A DNA stretch of 64,000 bases from positions 38,957,635 through 39,021,634 of the forward strand of contig NC_079217.1 of the NCBI RefSeq assembly GCF_029633865.1, read 5' to 3'. This DNA is from Lampris incognitus (Eukaryota > Chordata > Actinopteri > Lampriformes > Lampridae). Below the pieces are notes generated by a model. The model made no database searches. It was not told the DNA's origin and worked only from the letters and a program-made list of their open reading frames with translations. The position numbers were made by a program, and so were the translations under genes. Positions 35,040 to 50,189 of the stretch are shown piece after piece (position 1 is the stretch's first letter; every line of letters begins with the position of its first letter).

Positions 35040-35731
35040 TAATCGATAACCCTCAAGAATTCGGTATTATTACCTAATTCAAAATGTGGATGACAAAGGT
35101 CAAGCAGACAGGGATTGCAACACTTTGCAACCTCAATTAAATGGCCTAGAAGGTAGCGAAAAGACCAAACTGGAACCTTTTGGCAGGAATTTGGTAAAAC
35201 ACAACATGTCGGATAAAAGGAAATATTTTAGAGTAAGCAATAGAATTGGGGATTTTATGTGTAACTATGTAAGACTTAAAAGATGGTAAAGCAGAGGAGA
35301 AAAGTCAAAGAACCGATATTCAGAACTAGTGCAGGGAGAATGGCAGCTGAAATGTCAGGGTGAAGTTATGAACGAGCTTGATGTAAAATTGAATGGTCGT
35401 TATAGCGTTGGGCTTTGGACCAGATGACAGCAGGAGCCAAATGCATGCATGAGGCATTGCATAAGCTTCTATGATCACAAATTAAATACTGAGTCTCAGC
35501 TGACCAGCTACCAAGCAGATGAGTTGGGGATACCAATGAGCTAAGATATGAGTCTCAGTAAATGTATCTGTAGAATTAAATCTTTATTTTAAATGAACCC
35601 ACACCATGCATTAGCTATGGACACAAATCTCATTCGTAACCTGCACTATGCTATTTAATTGATTTCTTGCAGTTCTCATCAACAGTCAGAAGGCTCTCAT
35701 GTGCCTGCAAAGAATTCCAAGTGTTCAGTCG

Positions 35732-35786
<55 letters not shown>

Positions 35787-36753
35787 TGCTCTTCCTCATC
35801 TCATCAAGCCACTCATTCTGTAGCTGTTAACTGCATTACATACCATGATCAATACTTTATCATTCATCAGCTTGCCTATGCAAAAGATAAGCCTGGGAAA
35901 GCATCTAGGCTGTTATCCCTTTGCTATTTGTTCAAATGAAATATGCCCATTGCAAAAAAAAAAGAGAAGAAAAAAGTTTAATATCCAGCTCAGTTTTGAA
36001 TATAATGCTGTTTTATCAAGCAGTGGCTTGTCTCAAACCATCCGAGGAGATGTCCTTCTCAAATTCTAAGTTTCGACTGTAAAGTAAGCCAGTGTGTCCC
36101 CTGATGACTGAAAAGGCAAGAGCAGACAGGTTTACCTATACATGTCAACAAACCCAGTTAGACCCTAGAGATAGTGTGAGTTTAAAGAACAGTATCCACT
36201 GTTGTTCAGTCACTTGTCCAACCAGAGTCCCGTGATCACTCTTGCGTAAAAGCAAGTACAAGTTGCCACATGCAGCAGTCAATTAACTTTTGGCCTGTGG
36301 CGAATTGTCTTGTTAACATGAATACGTCCCAATGAACTGATGAGTACTTGCAGACAGGCAGAATGGTGGAGAGAGACAGATCAATGGAGTGGGAGATGAA
36401 GAGACAGTGATAGACTTTGTATAATGATGCCACCAAACTTCAAATATGGAAGCTTATTCCAGTATTAAGTGTGTGTGTGCAAATTCTGTGATCCAGGCCT
36501 CTGCATCTTTGTGCTTTTTGTAGGGAGTCAAAAGCATAGGCCTGCTAACTAAAGATATCAAAGTCATGTTTTTTTTTATTAATAATTTATTAATAAAAGA
36601 ATACCATAGTAATCACCATGCCAAAAACCCTCAAGAAAGAAAATTGGAAATTAGTTCTCAAATGTCATCGCTTTACCAAAGATTAACATTACTTCAGTCA
36701 CTTCAGGGTATCGGTCTTTATCTCTGTTAAGTTGAATCTGTTTTCTTGCCCCC
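35036..36753. other. Intergenic stretch between GMPS and the V2R gene
   Basis: Contains a (CA)24 microsatellite at 35733-35780. Short open frames show no similarity I recognise. No promoter could be assigned for the receptor gene. Confidence 0.4.
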
Positions 36754-36791
36754 CCTGTGCCACCTATTCTCCAGAGAATAGGTGGCACAGG
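36754..36791. promoter_or_regulatory. Perfect 17-bp stem-loop upstream of V2R start
   Basis: CCTGTGCCACCTATTCT (36754-36770) and AGAATAGGTGGCACAGG (36775-36791) are perfect reverse complements around the 4-base loop CCAG. It lies 87 bases before the receptor ATG, so it may be in the 5' UTR. Function unknown. Confidence 0.5.
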
Positions 36792-36878
36792 AATACATGG
36801 AGAAACATAACACAAATACATCTCCTGCACTGTTTGCCACAGCCAAGTTCCCCGAGTCTTTTTCTGCACCCTCCTAGC

Positions 36879-41829
<4,951 letters not shown>

Positions 41830-42169
41830 GTTAGTAGTCACCAGATCAGAAGGGAACCGTCAGGGTCCTCTAGGCGGCCTAAGATTCTAAAAAAATGTAA
41901 AAAATCCATCAGTTCTAATTTTATTTTATCAATTCATAATTTGATAATCAACACCTAAACAAAATGTTTCTGAGGAAATAAACCCTTCAAATCTGTCTCC
42001 CTATTAGAATTTAGCTCTTTCTGCAGTTGCTAGGGAGAAAATTCGGTTTTTAATTCTGTGATTGGTGGTCCAGTTATAATTTCAAATTTTTTTTTGTAAG
42101 TTAACAGTTTGTAATAAAGGTAATTAGAACTTTTTTTTCAAATGACAGTAAAACTGACCAATCACATCT

Positions 42170-42480
42170 TCCCTCTAAATGTGTGGGCTTTGCTATTGCT
42201 AACTTTATGACAAGTTCCGCCCATTGCAGGGGGACATGAATCACAAGCTAGCGGGAAAAAGCCAGTTAAATAGCTAGCTAGCTAGCCTGATGGTTCACAA
42301 TGCAAGCTGTGAGTAATGTTACCGCTAGCGAGGAGGTCATCGTTGTGGATTTATTATCCACGCCGTTTTCAAGACTAACTTTTAATGAAAAGTTGGCGTT
42401 AATCAGCAAAGGAAGATCAACACAAAGGGTAAGTTATTTAAAATCTAATAGGCTGCTATGCCAGCTGATTTTATTCTGGC
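42170..42480 (+). mobile_element. hAT/ZMYM-type element, 5' exon fragment
   Basis: From 42300 a frame reads MQAVSNVTASEEVIVVDLL then FSRLTFNEKLALISKGRSTQ, the start of many fish hAT-derived ZMYM1-like transposases, followed by AAGG/GTAAGT, a plausible donor at about 42428. The rest of that transposase is not here. Confidence 0.5.
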
Positions 42481-42490
42481 CGCCACCGCC

Positions 42491-42777
42491 ACTGTGGAGT
42501 TTGCATGTTCTCCCCATGTCTGCGTGGGTTTCCTCCGGGGGCTCCGGTTTCCTCCCACAGTCCAAAGACATGGAGGTCAGGTGAATCAGCCCCACTAAAT
42601 TGTCCCTATGTATGAATGTGTGTGGGCATGTGTGTGTATATGTCGGCCCTGTGTGATGGTCTTGCGGCCTGTCCAGGGTGTCTCCCCACCTGCTGCCCAG
42701 TAACTGCTGGGATAGAATCCAGCATCCCTGCAACCTGAGAACAGGATAAGTGGTTCGGATAATGGATGGATGGATGG
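42491..42777 (+). repeat. SINE copy, 5' truncated
   Basis: Starts inside the SINE at 'tgtggagtttgcatgttctcc' and runs to the (GGAT)n tail at about 42777. Same family as 23010-23372. A tRNA-like head is missing. Confidence 0.7.
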
Positions 42778-42782
42778 AAGGC

Positions 42783-43275
42783 AGGGGTGCCCATAGCTTT
42801 TTTTGGCTTGCGAGCTACTTTTAAAATGACCAGCTCAATATGATCTACTAAAAAACAAAAAAACAAAAAAAACCCATTGCTGAAAATACATAGAAAATAT
42901 ACATTACATTATTGCATGGACACTCCACAACACAATACATTTCAATAGATATAGGGTCTCTACCTTGTACTGATGACTTGCACTGAATGGAGTCAGCCAG
43001 GGTTGCATAAATCCGGGCAGTAGCTGCTGGTAGCTAGTCTCAAGCAGGCCTCCAAATGATCATCAGTCATGGTGGAACGGTATTTGGACTTTAATTTTCA
43101 TGTGGGAAAAGGCTGACTCACATAAATAAGTAGAGCCAAAAAATGCAGTCAGTGAGGTAGCACATTTCCTCATATTTGGATACTTTTCCTCCGTGAGTAA
43201 GTTCCAAAACTGTCCAGCATGCACCTGCAACTTCAATTGAATGTCAGCCTGCAGTGACCTTGACAAGATGTGGGT
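42783..43275 (-). pseudogene. hAT transposase C-terminal fragment
   Basis: On the minus strand, 43270 to about 42975 reads EEKYPNMRKCATSLTAFFGSTYLCESAFSHMK and then, after a frameshift, KSKYRSTMTDDHLEACLRLATSSYCP. This is the conserved C-terminal dimerisation region of hAT transposases (as in GTF2IRD2- and ZBED-like proteins). The sequence 'caggggtgccca' at 42783 looks like the hAT terminal repeat, so this is the 3' end of the element with frameshifts and the rest lost. Confidence 0.7.
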
Positions 43276-43296
43276 GATGTAGAGCTGTATTTGGCA

Positions 43297-44715
43297 TTAG
43301 GATTTCGGACTGATTGTTGAGTATATCGTTGCACTCAATGAGTGGTGGGAGAGGGATTGTGACCTTTCCATTGGTGACTCAACCACAAAGTCTTCAGCCT
43401 TTCGGCTGGACGTTTCCATTGTGCCAGAACACATTCTCAGAGAGTAGGAATATAGTTCACATTTGACTTTGAACAGCTCAAAAAAAATTGACCTTGCTAG
43501 CAACTGGTTACTTTGGTCATCCAGGATGACATAGGCCTTTATAGCTTTGTTCAATTGACCATTGCGATGTACTTTTAAAAGGCAACTCTTAGAACAAGAC
43601 CAGCTGACTTGTCCAGTTTCACAAACTTCAGTGCAGTGTGAGTCGACAATGGCTGTGACATTGTTGCTTTCTTCTCCCTCCCCGCCATTGTATGGTGCAG
43701 TTGAGGGAGCTTTGATTTGAGGTGCAGGGCCCGGATGCATAGCAGAGTTGTGATAGGTGCTATCACACTCCGTACACTTAACTGCAGTAGCACAGTTCTT
43801 CGCTAAGTGAGTGGTTGAGCCACAACACCTAAAGCAGATTCTTCTTTCTTTGAGAAAAGTCTTTCTGTCCTCCAGATTTTTGGCTCTGAAGGCTTTACAT
43901 GGCTTGAGGTGGTGTGGCTTGCCATGTATTGGGCAGTGTTTGGTTGGGTCATTGACACTTTTCACAAGACTGTTTGTGCTCGAACCTATTGAAGAAGCAT
44001 TTGTCTTGTGAACCGAAATAGGGTTCCTTGTGCCTTTATAGACAGGGTTTTTAGGTAAGCCATTAGCACTTGGAAGAGCGAAACTGGGGTCATTCCTCTT
44101 CCGTGCCTCATAGCATATGAACCTGGTGAAGAATTCAAATGGTGGAAATCGTCCTTCATTTTCTTCTTTGAACCTTGAACCGGCAGAGATCAATTTTTCT
44201 TGAAGCTCATAGGGCAGTTTTGCTACTATGGGTTCAATGCCGCGTGCAGTGTCCAAGTAGGACAGAGCTGGGAGGTAGCCATCCTCCCTGGCACACTGTA
44301 GTTCCATTAGCAAGTCCGCTAGCTCCCGTAGCTTCATGTGTTCTTTTCCTGAAACTCTTTGGAAATTGTCAAGCCAGTTGAAAAGAGCCTTTTCGATAAT
44401 TTCAGGTGCTGCATAACATTTCTGGAGATGTTTCCAGGCCTTTTTGAGTACTGTGACTGGATTTGTTTCGTGCGCTGACCATAAATGTTTGACATGGTCG
44501 CTGGATTCCCTACCGAGCCATTTAGTCATCAAGTCCAATTCCTCAGTGGCTGTGAGGCCTAGCCCTTGAGAGGCATTGCTGTATGATGACTTCCAAGCAC
44601 GATAGTTTTCAGGCTTATTGTCAAATCGATATAAACTCGAACTCAGCAAGTCGCGGCGAGCTAAGTACTGTGCCAGGTGTTCGTTTGCAGGTGCACCATG
44701 GTTAGCTGTCGGCAT
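43297..44715 (-). pseudogene. LTR-retrotransposon Gag-protease, BEL/Pao-like
   Basis: A 472-residue open frame. It starts with a Gag region (YLARRDLLSSSLYRFDNKPENYRAWK; LWSAHETNPVTVLKKAWKHLQ) of the type found in Pao elements, then CPIHGKPHHLKPCKAFR, two CCHC-like zinc knuckles (CFRCCGSTTHLAKNC; CTECDSTYHNSAMH), and a degenerate aspartic protease around AYVILDDQSNQLLARS where DDQS replaces the usual DTGS. The frame ends in the protease; reverse transcriptase and integrase are missing. It may code a protein of its own, but the truncation argues for an inactive copy. No LTRs were delimited. Confidence 0.65.
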
Positions 44716-44899
44716 ACACTGGGGCTGGAAAGGCTGTGTGGACTCGTTTAAGTCAGTGTAACAAATTTTTGAAGTTCACTCAGCCATCAGGCTACATCTG
44801 CGTTTTCTCCAGTTCGGCTCATACTTAACATTACTTCCTGGTCTCGTCTCGCGAGAGCCCCCCATCAAAGACTAACCAGAGAGCATGCGCATTAACATA

Positions 44900-46119
44900 C
44901 TCTCACTGGCCACTTTATTAGGTACACCTTGCTAGTACCGGGTTGGACCCCCTTTTGCCTTCAGAACTGCCTTAATCCTTCGTGGCATAGATTCAACAAG
45001 GTACTGGAAACATTCCTCAGAGAGTTTGGTCCATACTGACATGATAGCATCACACAGTTGCTGCAGATTTGTCGGCTGCACATCCATGATGCGAATCTCC
45101 CGGTCCACCACATCCCAAAGGTGCTCTATTGGATTGAGATCTGGTGACTGTGGAGGCCATTTGAGTACAGTGAACTCATTGTCATGTTCAAGAAACCAGT
45201 CTGAGATGATTCGAGCTTTATGACATGGCGCGTTATCCTGCTGGAAATAGCCATCAGAAGATGGGAACACTGTGGTCATAAAGGGATGGACATGGTCAGC
45301 AACAATAGTCAGGTAGGCTGTGGCATTGACACGATGCTCAATTGGTACTAAGGGGCCCAAAGTGTGCCAAGAAAATATCCCCCACACCATTACACCACCA
45401 CCACCAGCCTGAACCGTTGATACAAGGCAGGATGGATCCATGCTTTCATGTTGTTGACGCCAAATTCTGACCCTACCATCCGAATGTCGCAGCAGAAATC
45501 GAGACTCATCAGACCAGGCAACGTTTTTCCAATCTTCTATTGTCCAATTTTGGTGAGCCTGTGCGAATTGTAGCCTCAGTTTCCTGTTCTTAGCTGACAG
45601 GAGTGGCACCCGGTGTGGTCTTCTGCTGCTGTAGCTCATCTGCCTCAAGGTTCGACGTGTTGTGCGTTCAGAGATGCTCTTCTGCATACCTCGGTTGTAA
45701 TGAGTGGTTATTTGAGTTACTGTTGCCTTTCTATCAGCTCGAACCAGTCTGGCCATTCTCCTCTGACCTCTGGCATCAACAAGGCATTTTCGCCCACAGA
45801 ACTGCCGCTCACTGGATATTTTCTCTTTTTCTGACCATTCTCTGTAAACCCTAGAGATGGTTGTACGTGAAAATCCCAGTAGATCAGCAGCTTCTGAAAT
45901 ACTCAGACCAGCCCATCTGGCACCAACAACCATGCCATGTTCAAAGTCACTTAAATCACCTTTCTTCCCCATTCTGATGCTCGGTTTGAACTGCAGCAGA
46001 TCGTCTTGACCATGTCTACATGCCTAAATGCATTGAGTTGCTGCCATGTGATTGGCTGATTAGAAATTTGCATTAACGAGCAGTTGGACATGTGTGCCTA
46101 ATAAAGTGGCCGGTGAGTG
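44900..46119 (-). mobile_element. Complete Tc1-like transposon with intact transposase
   Basis: A 1220-bp element with inverted ends CTCTCACTGGCCACTTTATT / (right end) AATAAAGTGGCCGGTGAGTG and TA duplications at 44898-44899 and 46120-46121. It sits between two LTR-retrotransposon fragments. Its transposase frame is unbroken. Confidence 0.93.
44932..45972 (-). CDS. Tc1-type DD34E transposase, intact, 346 aa
   Basis: Cut-and-paste transposase. [20 protein letters not shown] and [22 protein letters not shown] form the first helix-turn-helix; [19 protein letters not shown] follows as linker and second helix-turn-helix. The catalytic core has [11 protein letters not shown] (Asp), [12 protein letters not shown] (Asp), and [12 protein letters not shown] (Glu) 34 residues later. 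The C-terminus [13 protein letters not shown] is complete, and the start at 45970-45972 gives the usual length (about 340-350). No stop or frameshift, and both termini are present, so this copy is a candidate for recent or continuing activity. It is a different family from the 6273 and 22899 elements. Confidence 0.93.
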   Translation of the reverse strand: MGKKGDLSDFEHGMVVGARWAGLSISEAADLLGFSRTTISRVYREWSEKEKISSERQFCGRKCLVDARGQRRMARLVRADRKATVTQITTHYNRGMQKSISERTTRRTLRQMSYSSRRPHRVPLLSAKNRKLRLQFAQAHQNWTIEDWKNVAWSDESRFLLRHSDGRVRIWRQQHESMDPSCLVSTVQAGGGGVMVWGIFSWHTLGPLVPIEHRVNATAYLTIVADHVHPFMTTVFPSSDGYFQQDNAPCHKARIISDWFLEHDNEFTVLKWPPQSPDLNPIEHLWDVVDREIRIMDVQPTNLQQLCDAIMSVWTKLSEECFQYLVESMPRRIKAVLKAKGGPTRY

Positions 46120-46139
46120 TAAGTCCCAATACATTACAC

Positions 46140-47078
46140 CCCTTTCCCCCAGTCAACAAAATCCGCCAAGTGGCGTGGAGGGTGCCGGTCTCTTGCCGGA
46201 CGCTGTAGAGGGGTAGTGGGCACAGGAATGGACACAGGACCAGAGGGATCTTCAACAGACCCGCTGGTCTCTGGTCATGGCGTTTCAGAAGAGGTAGACT
46301 CGAGCGGCCCATCTTCAGGTGACTGCTCACCAGGAACAATGGATTCTCCAGCGACCACATCCGTGCGTGCAGTCGCTCTACCACGCAGCTGATCCACGTG
46401 GCGTCGATGCATTTGCCCATCAGGAGTCTGCACTCTATATGAAACTGGGCCAGTAGGATCGGCTATCACACCAGGGACCCATTTGGGTCCCCCAGTGTAG
46501 CTCCTCATGTACACAGTGTCCTGTGGCCTAAAACATCTGTTTGGGCCTTGCAGCTTTTCTGCACTCACTTCCTGCTTGAGGTGCATCTCATTTTCATAGT
46601 CAGGATGAAGGCGATCAAAGGCCGTGGTAAGACGCCGGTTCATGAGAAGCTCGGCAGGGCTCTTTCCTGTTGCTGAATTGGGAGTCACATGCTGTGACAG
46701 CAGAAACCTAGCCAGGCGTGTCTGCCAGTCACCGATAGTGATCCTAGACAGGGCCTCCTTGGTTGTCTGGACCATACGTTCTGCTTGGCCATTTGAACGA
46801 GGATGGTAAGGGGCCGTAGTCACTGCTCTGATGCCATTCCATCTGGCAAACTCTTTGAATTCTTCTGATGTGAAGGCTGCACCGTTGTCAGAAACAATGA
46901 CATCTGACAACCCGTGAGTTGCAAAGAGGAGCCTCAGTGTGCTGATCCTCTGATGGATCAGCACACTGATGGGCCTCTGATGGGCCTGATCCTCTGATGG
47001 GCCTGCTTCATCCAATACAACGCAGTTTTCCATTGTATCTGCTGCTTCCCACACAGCCACTTCGGCTCCGGCAGCCAC
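46140..47078 (-). pseudogene. Ty3/gypsy integrase C-terminal fragment
   Basis: The minus-strand frame reads GLSDVIVSDNGAAFTSEEF (catalytic Asp region), HPRSNGQAERMVQTTKEAL (catalytic Glu), WQTRLARFLLSQHVTPNSATGKSPAELLMNR, and ends with a GPxxYxV-like module (GGPKWVPGVIADPTGPVSYRVQTPDGQMHRRHVDQLRGR). This is the end of a gypsy-type Pol. Upstream of ISTLRLLF the frame is joined to unrelated sequence at a snap-back junction (46935-46968), so zinc-binding and early core parts are lost. A broken Gag-like leader lies at 47080-47400. Confidence 0.75.
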
Positions 47079-47079
47079 T

Positions 47080-47480
47080 GCCTCTGATCGTTACTAGCTC
47101 AGTATCCCTTCTTGCCTTTTCTAGCTACGCTTCTAGGTCTTTAGCTGCTTTCTCTTTCTGGTATTCAGCTTCTCTGTTGGCTTTTTCTTTCCGTAACTTA
47201 GCCTCCTTAGCAGCGCTCTCTATTTTAGCTTTAGCTTCTTGTCTGCAAATGCAAGGCACACTTTAGCTGCCTCTGCTTTAGCGCGAGCATGTGTTAATGA
47301 GCTAACTGTCGACGCAGATGACTTTGAACTTCTTCCACTCGCCAGTGAAATCTTGTCGCTTTGTTTTGCACCCATCTTACCACGATGTACAACACCAGCT
47401 TTTCAGTGTCTTCACTACAGCATAGAAGCTGCAGCTATCCAACTAGCTAAACGCTTTCTTGCAAAAATGATGACTTGAGT
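47080..47480 (-). pseudogene. LTR-element Gag N-terminal remnant
   Basis: Minus-strand fragments read MGAKQSDKISLASGRSSK, THARAKAEAAKVCLAF and then a Lys/Glu-rich helix in shifted frames. An AR.KAEAAKARLAF-type start is common in Gag of fish LTR retrotransposons. Frameshifts break it. Confidence 0.45.
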
Positions 47481-48216
47481 CGTAGTAAGCTTTACTCACT
47501 GTTTACTGTGGGCTCTTTACACCATCTTACACAGACAGAGTGAAAACTGAAACGAAAACAATAGAAACAATCACCATTTTGTTAGTAGCATGCGTTTTTT
47601 CAAATGTAAATACATGTAAATAAACCCTTTTAATCACTAACAAATCAAATGCTTTTTCGTGTAAATAATTTGTTTAACATTAACTTATACATAAGTGTAA
47701 CAATGAAATTATCTACTCACGACATTGCTTCTGTGGCGTTTACAGTGTGGGTTATCTCGTATTTCCCTGGATTTGTAACTAAACGAACGCACATATTAAA
47801 CAAATTCAGCCAGCTTCCTCAACATGACTGAGAGGACGTGATGACTAACACTTATCAAAATAAAGGTCTTGTTAAAATAAAAGTCCACCCATCATTATGC
47901 CTTAAAGGCAACACAGTTATGTTAGAGAAGAAGAGTTTATTAGTGGATTTGTGGAGGGGAGCACGTTTATTGTGATTGGGGAGGGAGGGCGATGTTGGAT
48001 TTTGGTGTAGCGTATATGGTATATGTTTATTTTTATTTGATTTCTTTGATTTGGTGGGGGAGGGGGGGTCTGTAGGCTGGAAGCCATGCCAAAGCCTACA
48101 GGTTATCTATTTTCTGTCTTGTCTACCCGTGTTTTAATTTTTAATTACTATCCTCTTTGATTCTGTAGAGTTCGATGTGTTGTGAGATATTTTATTTCCT
48201 TATTGGTTTAAAATAT
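47481..48216. other. Unassigned stretch before the gypsy 5' LTR
   Basis: AT-rich with a G-rich patch near 48050-48070. Possibly LTR or leader sequence of the minus-strand retroelement, but no paired LTR was found. Confidence 0.3.
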
Positions 48217-48614
48217 TGTAGCGAAGAGGCTACCCCGTTAGAATTGTGCCCTACTGTTTTACCCATCAGGCAATGCGTTCAGATTGTCAGTTGTTATTAA
48301 ATGTTTTGTAAGTGTTTTATGTGGTTTTATGCGTTTATGTGATTACTATTTGGTGTGGGGTAATTGTAGTTGTCATTCTGTTGTGTTGTGTAACTTTGGA
48401 ACTGAAACTCTGATCAACTTTGTTGTTCGTGTAGATAAGCTTCATGTATTGTGTCACAATTTTCTGAAGCTCTTGTTTCTTTGTGAGTTCAATAAAGGAG
48501 ACTGAAAAGTTACCTTTGTCATTTCTGTGAATGTTCTCAGTCATTCAGGTCATGGTAAAGGTACTTGATTCAATTCCTTGGGATACCTTTGTCATTACTT
48601 CTACGTTTGCCACA
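48217..48614 (+). repeat. Gypsy 5' LTR with 60-bp insertion
   Basis: Aligns with the 3' LTR through most of its length, including the AATAAAGG poly(A)-type signal near 48491. A 60-bp insertion (48524-48583) with a perfect 13-base duplication TACCTTTGTCATT (48511-48523; 48584-48596) makes it longer than its partner. Confidence 0.9.
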
Positions 48615-48656
48615 CTGGTGTCAGTGTGGGATCGCAGATAATACCCAAACCCGAAG

Positions 48657-49112
48657 ATGGCAACGTCAAGAAGTACATTCCGCGTGTTGCTCCGCGAGAT
48701 TGAGGACTTCATTCGGCATCTTGAAACAGAGTTTACCCGGGGGAAAAGCATTGACGTTCGGAGGAGGATGTTCCGCGGAGGGAGGGCTGACGGAGTCAGC
48801 GCCCCGCGCCGACCCATCGCCGCCATTACGTCACCGGGCACCGTCACCACTTCGCTGACCAATGTCACGACAACCCCAGCACCCCCTGCTAATGCGATGC
48901 TGCCACCACCAGTGATCTTCAAGCTCCCACGGTATGCTGTCATCACGGCCTTGGAGCCATACCTAGCTCAAGTAAAACTGGCAGCAAGGCACAACCAGTG
49001 GAGCACTCAAGACACTGCTGCCCATGTTGCCCTGGCGCTCGAAGGGAATGCGTTGCAGGGAATGCGTTGCAGGTATTGCTCGACCTTACGCCATCAGAAC
49101 AGCAGGATTACG
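48657..49112 (+). pseudogene. Gypsy Gag, 5' part, frameshifted and interrupted
   Basis: From the ATG at 48657 the frame reads REIEDFIRHLETEFTRG, then FKLPRYAVITALEPYLAQVKLAARHNQWS and AAHVALALEGNALQ, a capsid-type Gag region. A 14-base tandem duplication (GGGAATGCGTTGCA twice, about 49041-49068) then shifts the frame. The LINE inserted at 49112, and Gag resumes at 55656 with RRFGQRVSTDSMRDRL to a stop at 55982. The join restores one contiguous Gag apart from the duplication. Confidence 0.85.
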
Positions 49113-49280
49113 GTTTCCGGTTTGGCCAGCGAGCGGAATGCCACGTTTGCTGTGAGCTCCGGAGGCCCGTGACTTTATTTCATATTTCTATCGAGCAAAA
49201 TCCTGTATTCTTGACATTCGTATTCAAGTTCACGTTATCGCAGTGTATTTCGACTTTCTATTAGATTTTTTGGCCGAAGA

Positions 49281-50189
49281 ATGTCGTCTGGGGATGAAAA
49301 TTCCGATGCTAGCAGATCCAGCCAGGCACCTGCTAGCAACAAGTCGCTTCCCAGAAGGAAGACGGGCCGCTCGTCAAAAGAAGAGCAGAAACAGATTGAG
49401 CCGCTGGCCAAAATGATGGAGGAGGTACAGAATATGGTCAGAGAATTCAGAGACACGTTTGACGAGAAGATCAAGAGGCACATCGACCCGATTCTAGCCA
49501 AGTTTGATCAGATGGACAAGTGCCTCTCTGAGAAGACGCGTGCACTGGAATCCGCCATTACGAAATGCGAGGAGTCTGTCGAGTTGAACCGAGCGGACGT
49601 GTTCGAGCTCCAGAACAAGGGTGATACCAGAGATGGAAAAATCGGTAAATTGGAACTTCAGGTGGAATATCTGACCGAGCGCTGTGCTGATCTTGAATCG
49701 AGGTCTAGGAGGAATAACCTGAGAATCATTGGCCTGCCGGAGAGTTCTGAGTCGCCTCCGCAGCACGAGTTTGCTGCGAGGTTCCTGAAAGACATGCTGA
49801 ACCTGACCACTCTGCCCAGAGTTGAGAGAGCTCATCGTGTGGGACGCGTGCGGAGCGGGGAAGAAGGGAACCGTCCCGCGGCCAGGCACTACCCGCTCTG
49901 CCTGCAGACCTTCAGGGAGAAGGAGGATATTCTGGAGAAGGCGCGGAAGATGGGTGTTCTTAAATACAAGGACGCACGGATCCACATCTTTCCGGATCTT
50001 TCTACCGTCCACGCGCAGAAACGGGCCAAGTTTGATGAGGTTCGGAGGAGGCTGCGACAGGACCACCCCTCCTTCAGATACCACTACAACTTCAGCGCCG
50101 GTCTGGTCCTGCTCCCCAAACCCGGAGAGCACGTCTTTGCCGACCCCAAGAAAGTCATGCGGTTTCTGGACGCCCTGGGTCCAGCCTGA
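49281..50189 (+). CDS. LINE ORF1, L1-type RNA-binding protein, 302 aa
   Basis: Nucleic-acid-binding chaperone of the LINE ribonucleoprotein. The N-terminus is Ser/Lys-rich (MSSGDENSDASRSSQAP), followed by a heptad-rich coiled coil (about residues 35-130, MMEEVQNMVREFRDTF through LEVQYLTERCADLESRSRR). Next comes the RRM-type core starting NNLRIIGLPESSE (about 145-160), and a C-terminal domain with ARHYPLCLQTFREKEDIL, GVLKYKDARIHIFPDLS and HAQKRAKFDEVRRRLR. The frame is intact and has its own ATG 168 bases from the left end of the insert. This architecture is typical of L1 and Tx1 ORF1p. Confidence 0.88.
   Translation: MSSGDENSDASRSSQAPASNKSLPRRKTGRSSKEEQKQIEPLAKMMEEVQNMVREFRDTFDEKIKRHIDPILAKFDQMDKCLSEKTRALESAITKCEESVELNRADVFELQNKGDTRDGKIGKLELQVEYLTERCADLESRSRRNNLRIIGLPESSESPPQHEFAARFLKDMLNLTTLPRVERAHRVGRVRSGEEGNRPAARHYPLCLQTFREKEDILEKARKMGVLKYKDARIHIFPDLSTVHAQKRAKFDEVRRRLRQDHPSFRYHYNFSAGLVLLPKPGEHVFADPKKVMRFLDALGPA

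Noticed and set aside
43297-44715. A host zinc-knuckle gene because the 472-residue frame is open
   Set aside because: Domain order is Gag then protease as in LTR elements, the frame ends abruptly within the protease, and the neighbourhood is all mobile DNA.
46275-47078. A domesticated integrase-derived host gene
   Set aside because: The N-terminal half is joined to unrelated sequence at a snap-back junction and no splice sites or conserved start support expression.
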